Source: Betaproteobacteria bacterium (GTDB lineage: Bacteria; Pseudomonadota; Gammaproteobacteria; Burkholderiales; Thiobacillaceae). From it: a stretch of 64,000 nucleotides of DNA. Positions 18,735 through 28,303 of this stretch are shown piece by piece. The notes beneath the pieces are model-generated. The model saw only the letters and a list, made by a program, of their open reading frames with translations, made no database searches and was not told where the DNA came from. Position numbers and translations under genes: made by a program. The stretch is from positions 41,462 through 105,461 of the forward strand of contig JACRAU010000032.1 in the NCBI GenBank assembly GCA_016234655.1. Direction: 5' to 3'. How positions within the stretch are numbered: the stretch's first letter is position 1; each line of letters begins with the position of its first letter.

Positions 18735-20096
18735 TCAGGCCGTCGCGGCCGGCAGTTCGATCCAGAAGGTGCTGCCTTGGCCCGGCATGCTGTCCAGCCC
18801 GATGCTGCCGCCCATCATTTCCACCAGCCGCTTGGCGACGGCCAGGCCGATGCCGGTGCCCTCGCTGGAGACGCCTTTGATGTCCAGCCGGTTGAACATG
18901 ATGAACAGCTCGGGCTGGCGCTCGATCGGTATGCCGTGTCCGGTATCGGTCACGCTCAGCCTGACGCGGTTGTCATCGGTGCGCTGGATGTCGAGCCGCA
19001 CGATGCCGCGCTTGCGGTTGTACTTGATGGCATTCGAGATCAAGTTGATCAACACCTGTTTGAGGCGCATCCGGTCGGCTTGGCCGCATAGGTCTTCTTC
19101 GGCGGGCTCCGTCAGGTGCAACTCGATGCCGTGCTGGGCGGCGAGAGGGCGGATCAAGTCGATGCTCTCCTTGACCAGGCCTCGCAGTTCGACCGCTTCG
19201 ATCGACAGTTCGATCCGGCCTGCTTCGATGCGCGACAGGTCGAGTACCTCGTTGATCAGCTCGAGCAGATGGCTGGCGGCACTATGGATGGATTGCAGGT
19301 GTTCCTTTTGCTCCACGCTCAGGCTGTCGTCCATCTCCAGCAGTTGGGCGAAGCCGATCACGGCGTTCATCGGGGTACGCAGCTCATGACTCATGCTGGA
19401 GAGGAATTTCGATTTGGCCAAATTGGCGCGCTCGGCTTCTTCCTTGGCCGCGAGCAGGGCGGCATCGCGCGTCTCCGCCTCGATGCGCAGGGTCAGGTTT
19501 TCCTTGAATGCCTGGGCGACGCGGCGCGCATTCGAGCCGATGAAGGCGAGGAAGGCGACGATCATGATGCCGATGACGATCGCGATCTCGCTGCCTTCCA
19601 GAACGAAACGGATGAGCAGGGGGACGAGCGCCAATACGAGAAAGAGCATGATCGACACGATGTCGACCGATAGCGAGGTGGCGGCGCCGGCGCCGATGCC
19701 GATCAGGACGACCGCCAGGAATACCTGGAGCGTCAGCGTATCGGCGGGAAAGATCAGGACGGCCGTCAGCCCCCAGACCGCCCCGCCCAGGGCGACGCCG
19801 ATTCGGAAATACCGGCGCCAGCGCAGGTTTTCCTCGAGGGAAGCGGGGCGTTCGCGCCGGTATAGCAGGAGCAGGCCCATGCGGCCGGCCAGCATGCAGG
19901 CCACGAGCATGGCCCAGGTGGCGAGCGCCGCCGGGGCGATACTTTTGGCATTGACCCACGCCACGAGCGCGACCAATGTCGTGTGGGCCAGGAATGTCGT
20001 GGGCAGCGTGGCATAGAGCAGCCGGGTCTGTTCCGCGACGATGCGCGCCATGTCCTCATGGGCGGCTGCGGGGTTGCGGGGCGGGTCGTTCTGCAT
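18735..20096 (-). CDS. Membrane sensor histidine kinase
   Basis: This 453-residue kinase has about six N-terminal membrane helices (residues ~30-195), a short coiled coil, a HisKA domain with the phospho-His in SHELRTPMNAV, and an HATPase domain with N box NLISNAIKYN, G1 DTGHGI and G2 GTGIGLAV. No periplasmic sensor domain of size is visible, so the signal may be sensed in or at the membrane. It lies 124 bp downstream of the response regulator gene on the same strand and is its likely partner. Confidence 0.92.
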   Translation of the reverse strand: MQNDPPRNPAAAHEDMARIVAEQTRLLYATLPTTFLAHTTLVALVAWVNAKSIAPAALATWAMLVACMLAGRMGLLLLYRRERPASLEENLRWRRYFRIGVALGGAVWGLTAVLIFPADTLTLQVFLAVVLIGIGAGAATSLSVDIVSIMLFLVLALVPLLIRFVLEGSEIAIVIGIMIVAFLAFIGSNARRVAQAFKENLTLRIEAETRDAALLAAKEEAERANLAKSKFLSSMSHELRTPMNAVIGFAQLLEMDDSLSVEQKEHLQSIHSAASHLLELINEVLDLSRIEAGRIELSIEAVELRGLVKESIDLIRPLAAQHGIELHLTEPAEEDLCGQADRMRLKQVLINLISNAIKYNRKRGIVRLDIQRTDDNRVRLSVTDTGHGIPIERQPELFIMFNRLDIKGVSSEGTGIGLAVAKRLVEMMGGSIGLDSMPGQGSTFWIELPAATA

Positions 20097-20220
20097 TCGG
20101 TTGCTATTCCCATGCCGTTCCGGACCAGATCAAGGCCGCCAGGGGCGGCGATCCTCCAATCGTTCCGTGTTTATAGTCAACCGGACGGAAAGATGGGCCG
20201 GCAAGCGCCGTGCGGCGGCG

Positions 20221-20838
20221 TTACTGCATCATGGCCAAGCCCTTGCGCACCAGATCGGCCAGCGAGTCGGCGCGCATCTTGGAATAGAGGTTGGCGCGGT
20301 GGACCTCGATGGTGCGCGGGCTGACCCCGATCTTGCGGGCCATTTCCTTGTTCGACATGCCGGCCATGATGAGCTCCAGCACTTCGCGTTCGCGCGGGGT
20401 CAGGCGGGACATGAGGCCGTGGATTTCTTGGGTGCTTTCCCTCGGCGAGCTGGGCGTGCCGCACTTGGCCAAGGCCTTTTGCACGGCATCGAGGAAGACT
20501 TGGGCCTTGAGCGGTTTTTCCAGAAAGTCTTCGGCCCCGGCCTTCATGGCCTGGACGGCGGTGCCGACATCGCCATAGCCCGAGGCGAAGATCACCGGCA
20601 GCCAAATGCCTTTCTCCCGCATCTTTTCCATGACGGTAAGGCCGGTCATGTCGGGCAGGATCATGTCGATGATCGCGCAAGAGGATTCGGAGGGGTGCAC
20701 CATGTCCAGGAATTCCTGGCCGGTCGTGTAGAGCGCCACGCTGACGCCGATAGGCTGTAGCAGGCCGATATACCACTGGCCGAGCGTGGGATCGTCTTCC
20801 AAGATGTAGACGATGCTGAGGGTGCCATCTTTTGCCAT
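20221..20838 (-). CDS. FixJ/NarL-type response regulator
   Basis: This 205-residue regulator has a receiver domain (acidic pair EDD at 14-16, phospho-acceptor Asp58 in [11 protein letters not shown], Lys in EKPL) and a C-terminal LuxR-type helix-turn-helix ([20 protein letters not shown], then [17 protein letters not shown]). The receiver-to-HTH layout with the [16 protein letters not shown] segment is FixJ-like. It precedes the histidine kinase gene. Targets are unknown; the adjacent FecR-TPR-barrel gene, 221 bp upstream on the same strand, is a neighbour only. Confidence 0.92.
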   Translation of the reverse strand: MAKDGTLSIVYILEDDPTLGQWYIGLLQPIGVSVALYTTGQEFLDMVHPSESSCAIIDMILPDMTGLTVMEKMREKGIWLPVIFASGYGDVGTAVQAMKAGAEDFLEKPLKAQVFLDAVQKALAKCGTPSSPRESTQEIHGLMSRLTPREREVLELIMAGMSNKEMARKIGVSPRTIEVHRANLYSKMRADSLADLVRKGLAMMQ

Positions 20839-21059
20839 CGTTATTCTCGCTCTTGAATCAGTTTTGGGCTGAGATCAAAAGGATTCTCCCGCTCTTCTAT
20901 CGGCAATATACCGGTAAAAAAAAGATATGGCATCTGTCATATTCCGGACGAGGATAACGCAGAAACAGGCAGGGCGCTAATGTGGCCCTGAAATGCGGCA
21001 TTGTTTTTTATGGCACGTCGCATACGTGACAACAATTGCCAGGTGACTGGGATAGCCAG

Positions 21060-24000
21060 TCAGAAGCGGTAATTGATGTCGACCGTGTATTGAGGGGTGA
21101 GGTCGCGGTCGAGCAGGTCGTCTATCGCAAAACGCAACATCCAGTGTTTGTCGCGCGATTCGCGGAACAGGTCGAAGCTTGCATTCCAGCCGGGCCGGAG
21201 GGGACGCTGATTGGCTTCGTCCGCATGGCGCGCGCTGCGGTAGACCAGCAGGCCGGTGAAATACCAGCCGTTCGGGTGGACCCAGGTCGCGCCGCCGGCC
21301 AAGGTGTGACGCGCAATATAAGGGACCTCCAGGCCCGGATGGGTCGAGCCGGTGTTGCGCGAATCGGCATGGATATAGCGTCCGACCACGGCCCATTCGT
21401 CGGTCAATAGGCGGTTGAGGGCGATACCCGCGCTGTCGATGCGCCCGCCCGCGAAATCGGGCGTGTTGACGAAGCCGAGCAGGTCGTCGCGCATCAGGGA
21501 GCCCAGATCGCGCGGACGCAGCCTGCCCAGGCTTTCCAGTTCGTTGACCGAATAGGGCGTGACCGAGAAGGGGGCATTGTCGATGCGTTTACGGTCGATA
21601 AAACCGGTGGCGAAGGTACGCGGCGTGAATTCCCAGTCGAGCTGCGCACGATAGCGTTGCAGTTCGCCGCCGCGTTGCACCAGCCGGTCGTCTAGCGGGA
21701 TGCCGGCGGTGGCGACCGGACCGAGCGAGCTGAAGCCGGCCGGCCGTAGCCAGTTCTGGTAAGCCAGCCGCAGCGTCCGATTCTCGCCAAGGCGGTAGAC
21801 CATGCCCAGGCGCGGGCTCCAGCGCACCCGATCCTTGCGCTCCTCCTCGACGTAAAGGGAATAGGGTGGCAAGTCGGTGAGAAGCGATTGGTAATCGAAT
21901 CGGGCGCGGCGTTCGTGCCGCTGGTAGAACAGGTCCAGCTGTAGGCCGAGCCGTTCGCTGCCCTTGATCAGGCTGGAAATGTAGGCGTCGAACGAGTGCT
22001 CGCGGTAGCCGGCATCGATCCGGTCGGTCAGGAGATTGCTGACGATCTCGCGGTCGAATAGGGAGGCAGTACGCCGTTGGCCCAGGTCGACCCCCCAGGA
22101 GAACTGGGCGTCGTCGGCGGCCTCGAAGCTGTGGCGGAAGGCGTATTCCGGCTGCTTGACCGTGACATGGCTGGCGATGGGCCAAGAAGCCAGGGTGCCG
22201 TGGATGGTTTCGGTCGAGTCGAAATGGCCGAGCTTGAGCCAGAGCTGGGAGCGCGCGCCGAGCTTGTAGTGAAAGCCGAAGTCGGCGCGGTCGGTGTTCA
22301 GCTTGTCCTTGAAGTCGTACGGAGTGCGCTGCGATGTGCCTTGCAGGGCATTGTCCAGCCGGCTGCGGTCGAGGAAGGCGAACAGCCCAAGGTCATGACG
22401 GGGCCGCAGGCCAAGGGCGGCGGTCAGGGTGCCTAGCTGGTAGGGGCCGCTGTCGAAATCGAGGTCGACGGCCTCATAGCCCAGGTAGTAGGCGGCAGGC
22501 AGGGGATCGACCCGGTAGCCGCTCGCCTCGAGCTTGGGGCTCGTGCCCTGGACCGTGTCGGTGTAGGTGTAACGGTAGGACACGCCCAAGTTGCGGGTCG
22601 GCGCGGGGAGCAGGGTTTGAAAGCGGTTGCTCGCGCCGAACACGGTCGGGTCGGCGAGCAGGCCCTGGAACAGCTCGGAGTTCTTGGTGTATAGGCCGGA
22701 GTAACGGTCGGCGAGGAAGAGGTGGCTGCCTGCCCAGTAGGGGTCGTACGAATCCTGCGCATAGCTGCGCGCCCATTCTTCCATGCCCAGATAGGCGAAG
22801 GCCTGGCCCAGGTTCGCGCTACCGCGCTGGTCGTTGGCCAATTGGTTGAGCGACTTGAGATAGGGCATCAGGCGCAGGGCCTCGCGTGCCGAGGCGATGG
22901 CCTGTGCCGGCCGGAACCGGTCGGAGTGGATGCTGCTGGCGAGAAAGTGAGGCAATGGGTCATTGGCATCGAGTTCGCTGGCCCGGTTCAGTTCGTGCAG
23001 GGCCTGGTCGATCAGGCCAAGCTGGTAGTAGGCGACTGCCGCATAGGTGTGGGCGCGGGCATAGCGCGGTTCCATCAGCCCGGCCTTCAGGAAGGCATCG
23101 AGCGCCAACTGGGCTTGGCCGCGCTTGAGTTCGAGCAGGCCCAAGCCGGTCAGTGCCACGAAGTCGGCGGGATCGAGCCGGAGCGCTTCGCGATAGGCGG
23201 CCTCGGCATCGGCGAAGGCGTTGGCGAAGGTCTCCAAGGTGCCGCGTTCGCCATGGTAGGCGGGGTCCATCGGATTGAGCGCCAGGGCCTGTTCAAGATC
23301 GGCCCGCGCGGGCCGCACGTCTTCCCGCTCGCTGTGGGCCACGCCCCGGCCGTACCAGGCGCGGTCGTCATTGCGCTTGAGCTCGATGGCGCGGCCGTAG
23401 GCGGTGAAGGCCGCCTTGGCCTGGCCTTCGTGCCGCGCGATATCGCCTCGGGCGAGCAGGGCGGCATAGGCGTGCGGGTCGGCCCGCAGGGCGGCCTCGG
23501 CGCTGGCCACCGCATCGGCCGGCCGGTCGCCAAGCAGTTGCAGGCGCGCCAATTGGCTCAACAGTCGGGGGTGGTCGGGAAAGCGCCGCAGGCCGGCATG
23601 GATGTGGTCAGTCGCCACATCCAGATGTCCTTCGTAGGCATTGAGGTCGGCAAGCAGCAGGTAAGCGGCGGCTTGGGCAAGGTCCGGCCGGGATGTCAGA
23701 CGCTCTAAGGCGCTTAGGGCACCGGCGATGTCGTGCCTTAGGATGGCCAAGCTGGCCGCTGCCAGCGCCCAGGGTTCGGCAGCGCGTAAGGCGGCCGAGC
23801 GTGCGAGCCAAGCGTCGGCCTGGTCGAGCGCGCCGGCGTGGAGGGCGACATAGGCCAGGCCGAGCATGGCGCCCGGTTCTGCCGCATCGGCATCCAGCGC
23901 GTCCTGGAAGGCCCGCTGTGCCTCTGCCCAGCGGTCCAGGTCGGCCAGGGCGCGGGCGCGTATGAGTCGGTCGCTGCTGTTGCTCAGGCCCTGCAAGCTG

Positions 24001-24647
24001 GCGAGGCTATCGGCCTCGAGGCGGATGTGCCGCAGCGGATCGAGCCGATAGGCATTGACCCACTGTACCCGCTCGCGGGCATTCAGCACGAATTGCTTGA
24101 TCGGCGGCTTGCCCGGTGCGGCCTGGGCCTGTTCGCCTGCCTTGAGCAGGACGCGGCCATGGTCGTTGGCGACATCGACCTCGCCGCTGAGCACGGTAAG
24201 CACGGAGCGGCCGTCGGGGAAGACCTCGGCCTCCCAATCGGTGCCGCGAATGCCGGCCACGGCGGTGGGCATCTCCCAGTGCATGGCCTTGGGCACCACC
24301 TTGGACTGTACCCAGGTGCGGCCGATCAGCTGGCGCAGTTTGGTTTGGCCGGCGGTGCGGGCGCTGCCGGCCACCTCCTTCACCTCCAGCACCGTGTTCT
24401 CGTTCATGCGGATCTGGCTGCGGTCGGCCAGCAGCAGGGCCGCGCGGCCGTGCGGCCCGGTACGGATGAAATTGCCATGGCGCAATTGCTGGTCGATCAC
24501 GGCGGGGAGCCAGGGCGATTGCGCATCCAGCCGATACTCGCAGCGTCCCCGCAGGTCGATGATGGCGGCGGCGCCCTGGATGAACTGGTCGGCGGCGTTG
24601 CCCGCCATCGACCAGAAAAGAATGAATACCAGAGTGATTCTGACCAT
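21060..24647 (-). CDS. FecR-domain / TPR / outer-membrane beta-barrel fusion protein
   Basis: One uninterrupted 1195-residue chain. Residues 1-19 are a signal peptide (MVRITLVFILFWSMAGNAA). Residues ~20-190 form a FecR domain (GNFIRTGPHGRAALLLADRS, AGIRGTDWEAEV). Residues ~215-640 are a run of TPR repeats with the classic alternation of Ala/Gly/Tyr (e.g. AYAALLARGDIARHEG, DFVALTGLGLLELKRG). Residues ~680-1195 look like a beta-barrel: alternating aromatic strands, TonB-receptor-like segments and a terminal Phe (INYRF), the BAM signal. It is probably an outer-membrane protein whose periplasmic FecR/TPR part assembles complexes or senses. No exact relative recognised. Confidence 0.8.
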   Translation of the reverse strand: MVRITLVFILFWSMAGNAADQFIQGAAAIIDLRGRCEYRLDAQSPWLPAVIDQQLRHGNFIRTGPHGRAALLLADRSQIRMNENTVLEVKEVAGSARTAGQTKLRQLIGRTWVQSKVVPKAMHWEMPTAVAGIRGTDWEAEVFPDGRSVLTVLSGEVDVANDHGRVLLKAGEQAQAAPGKPPIKQFVLNARERVQWVNAYRLDPLRHIRLEADSLASLQGLSNSSDRLIRARALADLDRWAEAQRAFQDALDADAAEPGAMLGLAYVALHAGALDQADAWLARSAALRAAEPWALAAASLAILRHDIAGALSALERLTSRPDLAQAAAYLLLADLNAYEGHLDVATDHIHAGLRRFPDHPRLLSQLARLQLLGDRPADAVASAEAALRADPHAYAALLARGDIARHEGQAKAAFTAYGRAIELKRNDDRAWYGRGVAHSEREDVRPARADLEQALALNPMDPAYHGERGTLETFANAFADAEAAYREALRLDPADFVALTGLGLLELKRGQAQLALDAFLKAGLMEPRYARAHTYAAVAYYQLGLIDQALHELNRASELDANDPLPHFLASSIHSDRFRPAQAIASAREALRLMPYLKSLNQLANDQRGSANLGQAFAYLGMEEWARSYAQDSYDPYWAGSHLFLADRYSGLYTKNSELFQGLLADPTVFGASNRFQTLLPAPTRNLGVSYRYTYTDTVQGTSPKLEASGYRVDPLPAAYYLGYEAVDLDFDSGPYQLGTLTAALGLRPRHDLGLFAFLDRSRLDNALQGTSQRTPYDFKDKLNTDRADFGFHYKLGARSQLWLKLGHFDSTETIHGTLASWPIASHVTVKQPEYAFRHSFEAADDAQFSWGVDLGQRRTASLFDREIVSNLLTDRIDAGYREHSFDAYISSLIKGSERLGLQLDLFYQRHERRARFDYQSLLTDLPPYSLYVEEERKDRVRWSPRLGMVYRLGENRTLRLAYQNWLRPAGFSSLGPVATAGIPLDDRLVQRGGELQRYRAQLDWEFTPRTFATGFIDRKRIDNAPFSVTPYSVNELESLGRLRPRDLGSLMRDDLLGFVNTPDFAGGRIDSAGIALNRLLTDEWAVVGRYIHADSRNTGSTHPGLEVPYIARHTLAGGATWVHPNGWYFTGLLVYRSARHADEANQRPLRPGWNASFDLFRESRDKHWMLRFAIDDLLDRDLTPQYTVDINYRF

Positions 24648-24711
24648 GAGACCCCTCTTCGGTTGGGCGCTCGATAGCGGCTTTCAGTATAAAGCGCCCG
24701 ACGCAGCGGGG

Positions 24712-25197
24712 CTATTCGCCGAGTTTCTTGGTCGTGCTGCGGGCCTTTTCCTGCTGCTGGCTCAGGGTTTTGCCGACTAGGCCCATCAGGTCGGACGAGG
24801 CGGGGGGCTTGCCGGTGCCTGACTTGATTTGGGCCTCGATCCGGCGCAGTTCGAGCAGCTGTTGTTTCAACTGGTCTGTCGCGGCGGCGATGTCCTTCGC
24901 CTCGGCTGCGGGCGTGGCGCTGCGAAGTGCCAGCAGCCTTTCCAGGCTCTTGCCGGCCTGATCCAAGGTCTGGCGATATTTGTCGAGCAAGGGCTGCTGC
25001 TTGGGGTCCTTCGCGAGTTCGTCGAGTTCCGTCTCGAGTCGTTGGCGTGCCTGCCGCCATTGCTCCATGACGGTCGCCATGGCTTGTTTAGGTGCGGCCG
25101 ATGGTGGCGATGCGGGTACTGCGGGCGGCGCCTCGGCCCGGCAGGGGCCGAGGGCAAGCAGCAGTATCGGGGCGAGGAAGAGGGCTGAGGGTTTCAT
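24712..25197 (-). CDS. Exported coiled-coil hypothetical protein
   Basis: A 161-residue protein with a signal peptide (MKPSALFLAPILLLALGPCRA; the Cys could also mark a lipobox-like site but context LGPC is imperfect). The mature part is Pro/Ala-rich and then a long helix with heptads (MEQWRQARQRLETELDELAK, LKQQLLELRRIEAQIKSG). It sits 64 bp upstream of the FecR-TPR-barrel gene on the same strand and may be its periplasmic partner. No family recognised. Confidence 0.7.
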   Translation of the reverse strand: MKPSALFLAPILLLALGPCRAEAPPAVPASPPSAAPKQAMATVMEQWRQARQRLETELDELAKDPKQQPLLDKYRQTLDQAGKSLERLLALRSATPAAEAKDIAAATDQLKQQLLELRRIEAQIKSGTGKPPASSDLMGLVGKTLSQQQEKARSTTKKLGE

Positions 25198-25244
25198 GTT
25201 GGCGCCTGTTTCGATAGCAGGATACCAAACCCCTCTCGCCTCCC

Positions 25245-28208
25245 CTATTTCTTGGCCGTGCGCCGCAGGCGCGACAACAAGCGCCGCGCCAGCTCGCCGA
25301 ACAGCTCGGTCTGGGTCGGATGCGGGAAGATGGCCTGGGCGACCTGGGTCAGGGTCATGCCGCCGGACACCATCATCACCGCCGCGCCGATCAGGGTGTC
25401 GGTGTGGTCGGCCAGGAAATGCACGCCGACGATCTTGCCGCTGGCCTTGTCGGCCACCAGCTTGATCATGCCGTGGGTCTCCAGCGCGATCATGGCCTTG
25501 GCGTCGATGCTCATGGGCATCTTGGCCTCGACCGCGTCGATGCCCTTGGCCTTGGCCTGGGCGACCGAGAGGCCGACGAAGCCGGCCTCGGGCCGCGAGA
25601 AGGTGACGCCGCAGTCCAGGTCCTGGTTGTATTGCAGCGCATGGCCGGTCAGGTTGTGCGCGGCCACGCGGCCCTGGGTGGCGGCGGTGTGGGCCAGCAT
25701 GTAGCCGCCGACCACGTCGCCCACCGCGTAGATGTGCGGCACGCTGGTGCGGCCGGTGTTGTCGACCTTGATCGCGGCGCCGTCCAGCGTCACGCCCACC
25801 GCTTCCAGGTTGAGCTTGGTCGTGTCGGGTCGCTTGCCGGTGGCCATCAGCACATAGTCGCAGGCGTATTCGGCGGCCTTGCCCTCGGCGTCGCTGTACT
25901 TGATCGTCATCTTGCCCGGGGTGCCGCCGATCTCGGCGATCTTGGCCGAGGTCACCACCTTGAACTCCTCGTTCAACAGGCCGGTCAGGTTCTTGGCGAT
26001 CTCATCCTCGATTTCGGCCAGGATGCGGTCCTTGGCCTCGAGCATCAGGATGTCGGCACCGAAGTCGCGCCAGATCTGGGCCATCTCGACGCCGATCACT
26101 CCGCCGCCGATGATGCCGAGCTTCTTGGGCGGCTTGGCCAGATTCCAGATGGTGTCCGAGGTGAGCACGCCGCCGCTGCCCACGCCTTCACGGGCGCCCG
26201 GGATCGGCGGCACGAAAGGCGGGGCGCCGGTGGCGATCACCGCCGCGCCGAAGGTCAGGGTGGATTCCTTGCCGTCGGCAGCGACGATCTTCAGGGTGTG
26301 GGCGTCGACGAAGGAGGCGAAGCCCTCGCGCACGTCGATCTTCACGCCCTTGTCGGTCTTCAGCGCCAGCTCGCCGCGGGTTTGCAGGATGCCCTTGCGA
26401 TGGGCTTCCAGGGTCTCCCAGGCCATCTTCGGCTTGTCGGTGCCGGTCACGCCCTTGGCCGCATCATGCGAACGGTCGCGGATGATGTCGGCGGCGTGGC
26501 GCCAGGCCTTGGACGGGATGCAACCGCGCCACAGGCACTCGCCGCCGGGGAAGGGGGCGTTGTTGATCATGGCGACCTTGATGCCGTGCTCGACCAGGTC
26601 GCGGGCGCAGTCCTCGCCGCCGGGGCCGCCGCCGATCACGGCGACCTGCACGTCCCAGTTGCCTTCGGGGATGGGCGACACGGCCGGGGCGGCCGCCGCG
26701 CCGGCGCCGGCCATCCAGGCCTCGGGGTTCTCGATGGCCTGTTTCAGGTCGACCAGATAGGCCGCGACATCGGCGCCGTTGAGCACGCGGTGGTCGCCGG
26801 TGATGGTGAACGGCGTGCCCTGCGGGCCGTTGGCGGCGATGGCCAGAATGGCCGCGATGCCCGGGGTCGGGATGGCGGTGAAATGGGTCACCCCGAACAT
26901 CCCCATATTGGAGATGGTGAAGGTCGGGTTGGCGAATTCCTTGGGCGCCAGCTTGCGGATGCGGGCGCGCGGCACCAGGTCGTTCCAGTCGGCCTGCATC
27001 GCTTCCAGGCTCTTGGCCTGGATGCCGCTGACGATGGGCACCACCAGGCCGCCGTCGTCCGACTTCACCGCGATGCCGAAGTCGTGGTTGGGCCGCTCGA
27101 TCAGCTTGTCGACCGGTTGATAGGCCCAGTTCATGCGCGGGAAATTCGCCATGGCCACCGAGCAGGCCTTGGCGATCGCCACGGTGACCGACACCTGGCG
27201 CGCCTTGGCGGCGGCGGTGAGCTTGCCGGTGTCGATGTTCATGGTGACGTTGAAGGTCGGCAGGGTCAGCGAGGCGGTCATCGCGTGCGACACGGCCTTC
27301 TCCATGCTGGTCATGGCCCGGCCTTCGCCCGGCACGTCGACCTGCGGCAGGCTGTGCGCCACCTCTTTCATCGACGGCCGCGCGCGCAGCACGTCGTCGG
27401 CGACGATGGCGCCGTCCGGGCCGCTGGCGGCGACGCCGCCGAGTTCCACGCCCATCTGGCCGGCGAGTTTGCGTGCCAGGGGACTGGCCTTGCGGCCGGC
27501 CGGGCGGGCCGTCGGCTTGGCGTCGCTACGCAGGGCGGGGGCCGGGGCGGCCGGCTTCGGCGCGGCGGCGATCTTCTCGCCCGGTTTCACGTGATGGGTC
27601 TCGACCACCTTGTGCTCGGCCGAGACGGTGGCGACGGTGTCGTTGACCTGGGCTGCGTCCTGCACGATGAAGGCCATGGGGTGGCCGACCTCGATGGTGC
27701 TGCCGACATCGGCCAGCGGGCCGGACAGGATGCCCTCGTTGAACACCTCGACGTCCATGATGGCCTTGTCGGTCTCGACCGTGGCGACGATGTCGCCGCG
27801 CTTGAGCCGGTCGCCGATGGCCTTTTCCCAAGTGACGACGATGCCCTCGGTCATAGTGTCCGACAGTTGCGGCATGACGATGGGCGCGCCGGCATGGTGC
27901 GGGATCATCTCGGACGGGGCCTGCTCGGTGACCACCTCGCCGGGCTGAATGGCCAGATCGCCTTGGGTGTCGGTGATGTAGGCCATGGCGGCGCCGACGG
28001 CGACGGTGGCGCCGGCCTCGGCCAGCGGGCCGGCCAGATAACCGGCCTTGAACACCTCGACATCCATGATGGCCTTGTCGGTCTCGACCGTGGCGACGAT
28101 GTCGCCGCGCTCGACGCGGTCGCCGGGCTGTTTTTCCCAGGTGACCACCACGCCCTCGGTCATGGTGTCCGAGAGCTGGGGCATGGTGATTGCGTAGTGT
28201 TGGCTCAT
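25245..28208 (-). CDS. Pyruvate dehydrogenase E2-E3 fusion (dihydrolipoyl acetyltransferase + dihydrolipoyl dehydrogenase)
   Basis: A single 987-residue chain. Two lipoyl domains carry the lipoyl Lys in VETDKAIMDVE (K45 and K148). A peripheral-subunit-binding domain (~240-276) is followed by the acyltransferase core (~295-495), with catalytic His473 in DHRVLNGAD, where the usual Asp of HRxxDG is Asn. From ~517 a complete dihydrolipoyl dehydrogenase follows: FAD loop IGGGPGG, redox disulfide CLWRGC (C558/C563), NAD loop IGGGVIG and the His-Glu pair HPTQTE. The ATG at 28206-28208 has a GGA seven bases before it; an ATG 12 bp upstream is the alternative. It follows pdhA and pdhB on the same strand. 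Full E2-E3 fusion is unusual. Confidence 0.93.
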   Translation of the reverse strand: MSQHYAITMPQLSDTMTEGVVVTWEKQPGDRVERGDIVATVETDKAIMDVEVFKAGYLAGPLAEAGATVAVGAAMAYITDTQGDLAIQPGEVVTEQAPSEMIPHHAGAPIVMPQLSDTMTEGIVVTWEKAIGDRLKRGDIVATVETDKAIMDVEVFNEGILSGPLADVGSTIEVGHPMAFIVQDAAQVNDTVATVSAEHKVVETHHVKPGEKIAAAPKPAAPAPALRSDAKPTARPAGRKASPLARKLAGQMGVELGGVAASGPDGAIVADDVLRARPSMKEVAHSLPQVDVPGEGRAMTSMEKAVSHAMTASLTLPTFNVTMNIDTGKLTAAAKARQVSVTVAIAKACSVAMANFPRMNWAYQPVDKLIERPNHDFGIAVKSDDGGLVVPIVSGIQAKSLEAMQADWNDLVPRARIRKLAPKEFANPTFTISNMGMFGVTHFTAIPTPGIAAILAIAANGPQGTPFTITGDHRVLNGADVAAYLVDLKQAIENPEAWMAGAGAAAAPAVSPIPEGNWDVQVAVIGGGPGGEDCARDLVEHGIKVAMINNAPFPGGECLWRGCIPSKAWRHAADIIRDRSHDAAKGVTGTDKPKMAWETLEAHRKGILQTRGELALKTDKGVKIDVREGFASFVDAHTLKIVAADGKESTLTFGAAVIATGAPPFVPPIPGAREGVGSGGVLTSDTIWNLAKPPKKLGIIGGGVIGVEMAQIWRDFGADILMLEAKDRILAEIEDEIAKNLTGLLNEEFKVVTSAKIAEIGGTPGKMTIKYSDAEGKAAEYACDYVLMATGKRPDTTKLNLEAVGVTLDGAAIKVDNTGRTSVPHIYAVGDVVGGYMLAHTAATQGRVAAHNLTGHALQYNQDLDCGVTFSRPEAGFVGLSVAQAKAKGIDAVEAKMPMSIDAKAMIALETHGMIKLVADKASGKIVGVHFLADHTDTLIGAAVMMVSGGMTLTQVAQAIFPHPTQTELFGELARRLLSRLRRTAKK

Positions 28209-28224
28209 AGTTTTATCCATTCGA

Positions 28225-28297
28225 TGTAGGAGGCCCGTGCTCTGAAGGGCATAAATCCTCGGGCCGAATCGTTCGCGGCGAGGACGCCGCTCCTACA
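28225..28297 (-). repeat. REP-like palindromic element, copy A (expanded)
   Basis: On the minus strand it opens TGTAGGAGCGGCGTCCTCGC and closes CGGGCCTCCTACA. It contains two inner hairpins (GCGGCG/CGCCGC and GGCCCG/CGGGCC) and outer arms TGTAGGAG/CTCCTACA. Relative to copies B and C, 18 bases are added in the loop of the second hairpin. It fills the pdhB to E2-E3 spacer. Confidence 0.8.
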
Positions 28298-28303
28298 AGG
28301 GGG

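Noticed and set aside
20839..21059. A small gene or terminator in the spacer between the response regulator and the FecR-TPR-barrel gene
   Set aside because: There is a CAGGGC/GCCCTG stem near 20970-20990, but no proper T-run follows on the minus strand and no coding frame with a ribosome site is seen. The spacer is AT-rich and probably holds the regulator's promoter.
25320..28229. A 969-codon open frame on the plus strand opposite the E2-E3 gene
   Set aside because: Its translation is low-complexity Gly/His/Asp/Arg-rich and mirrors the codon bias of the real minus-strand gene, whose domains are unmistakable. Long antisense frames are expected at this GC content.
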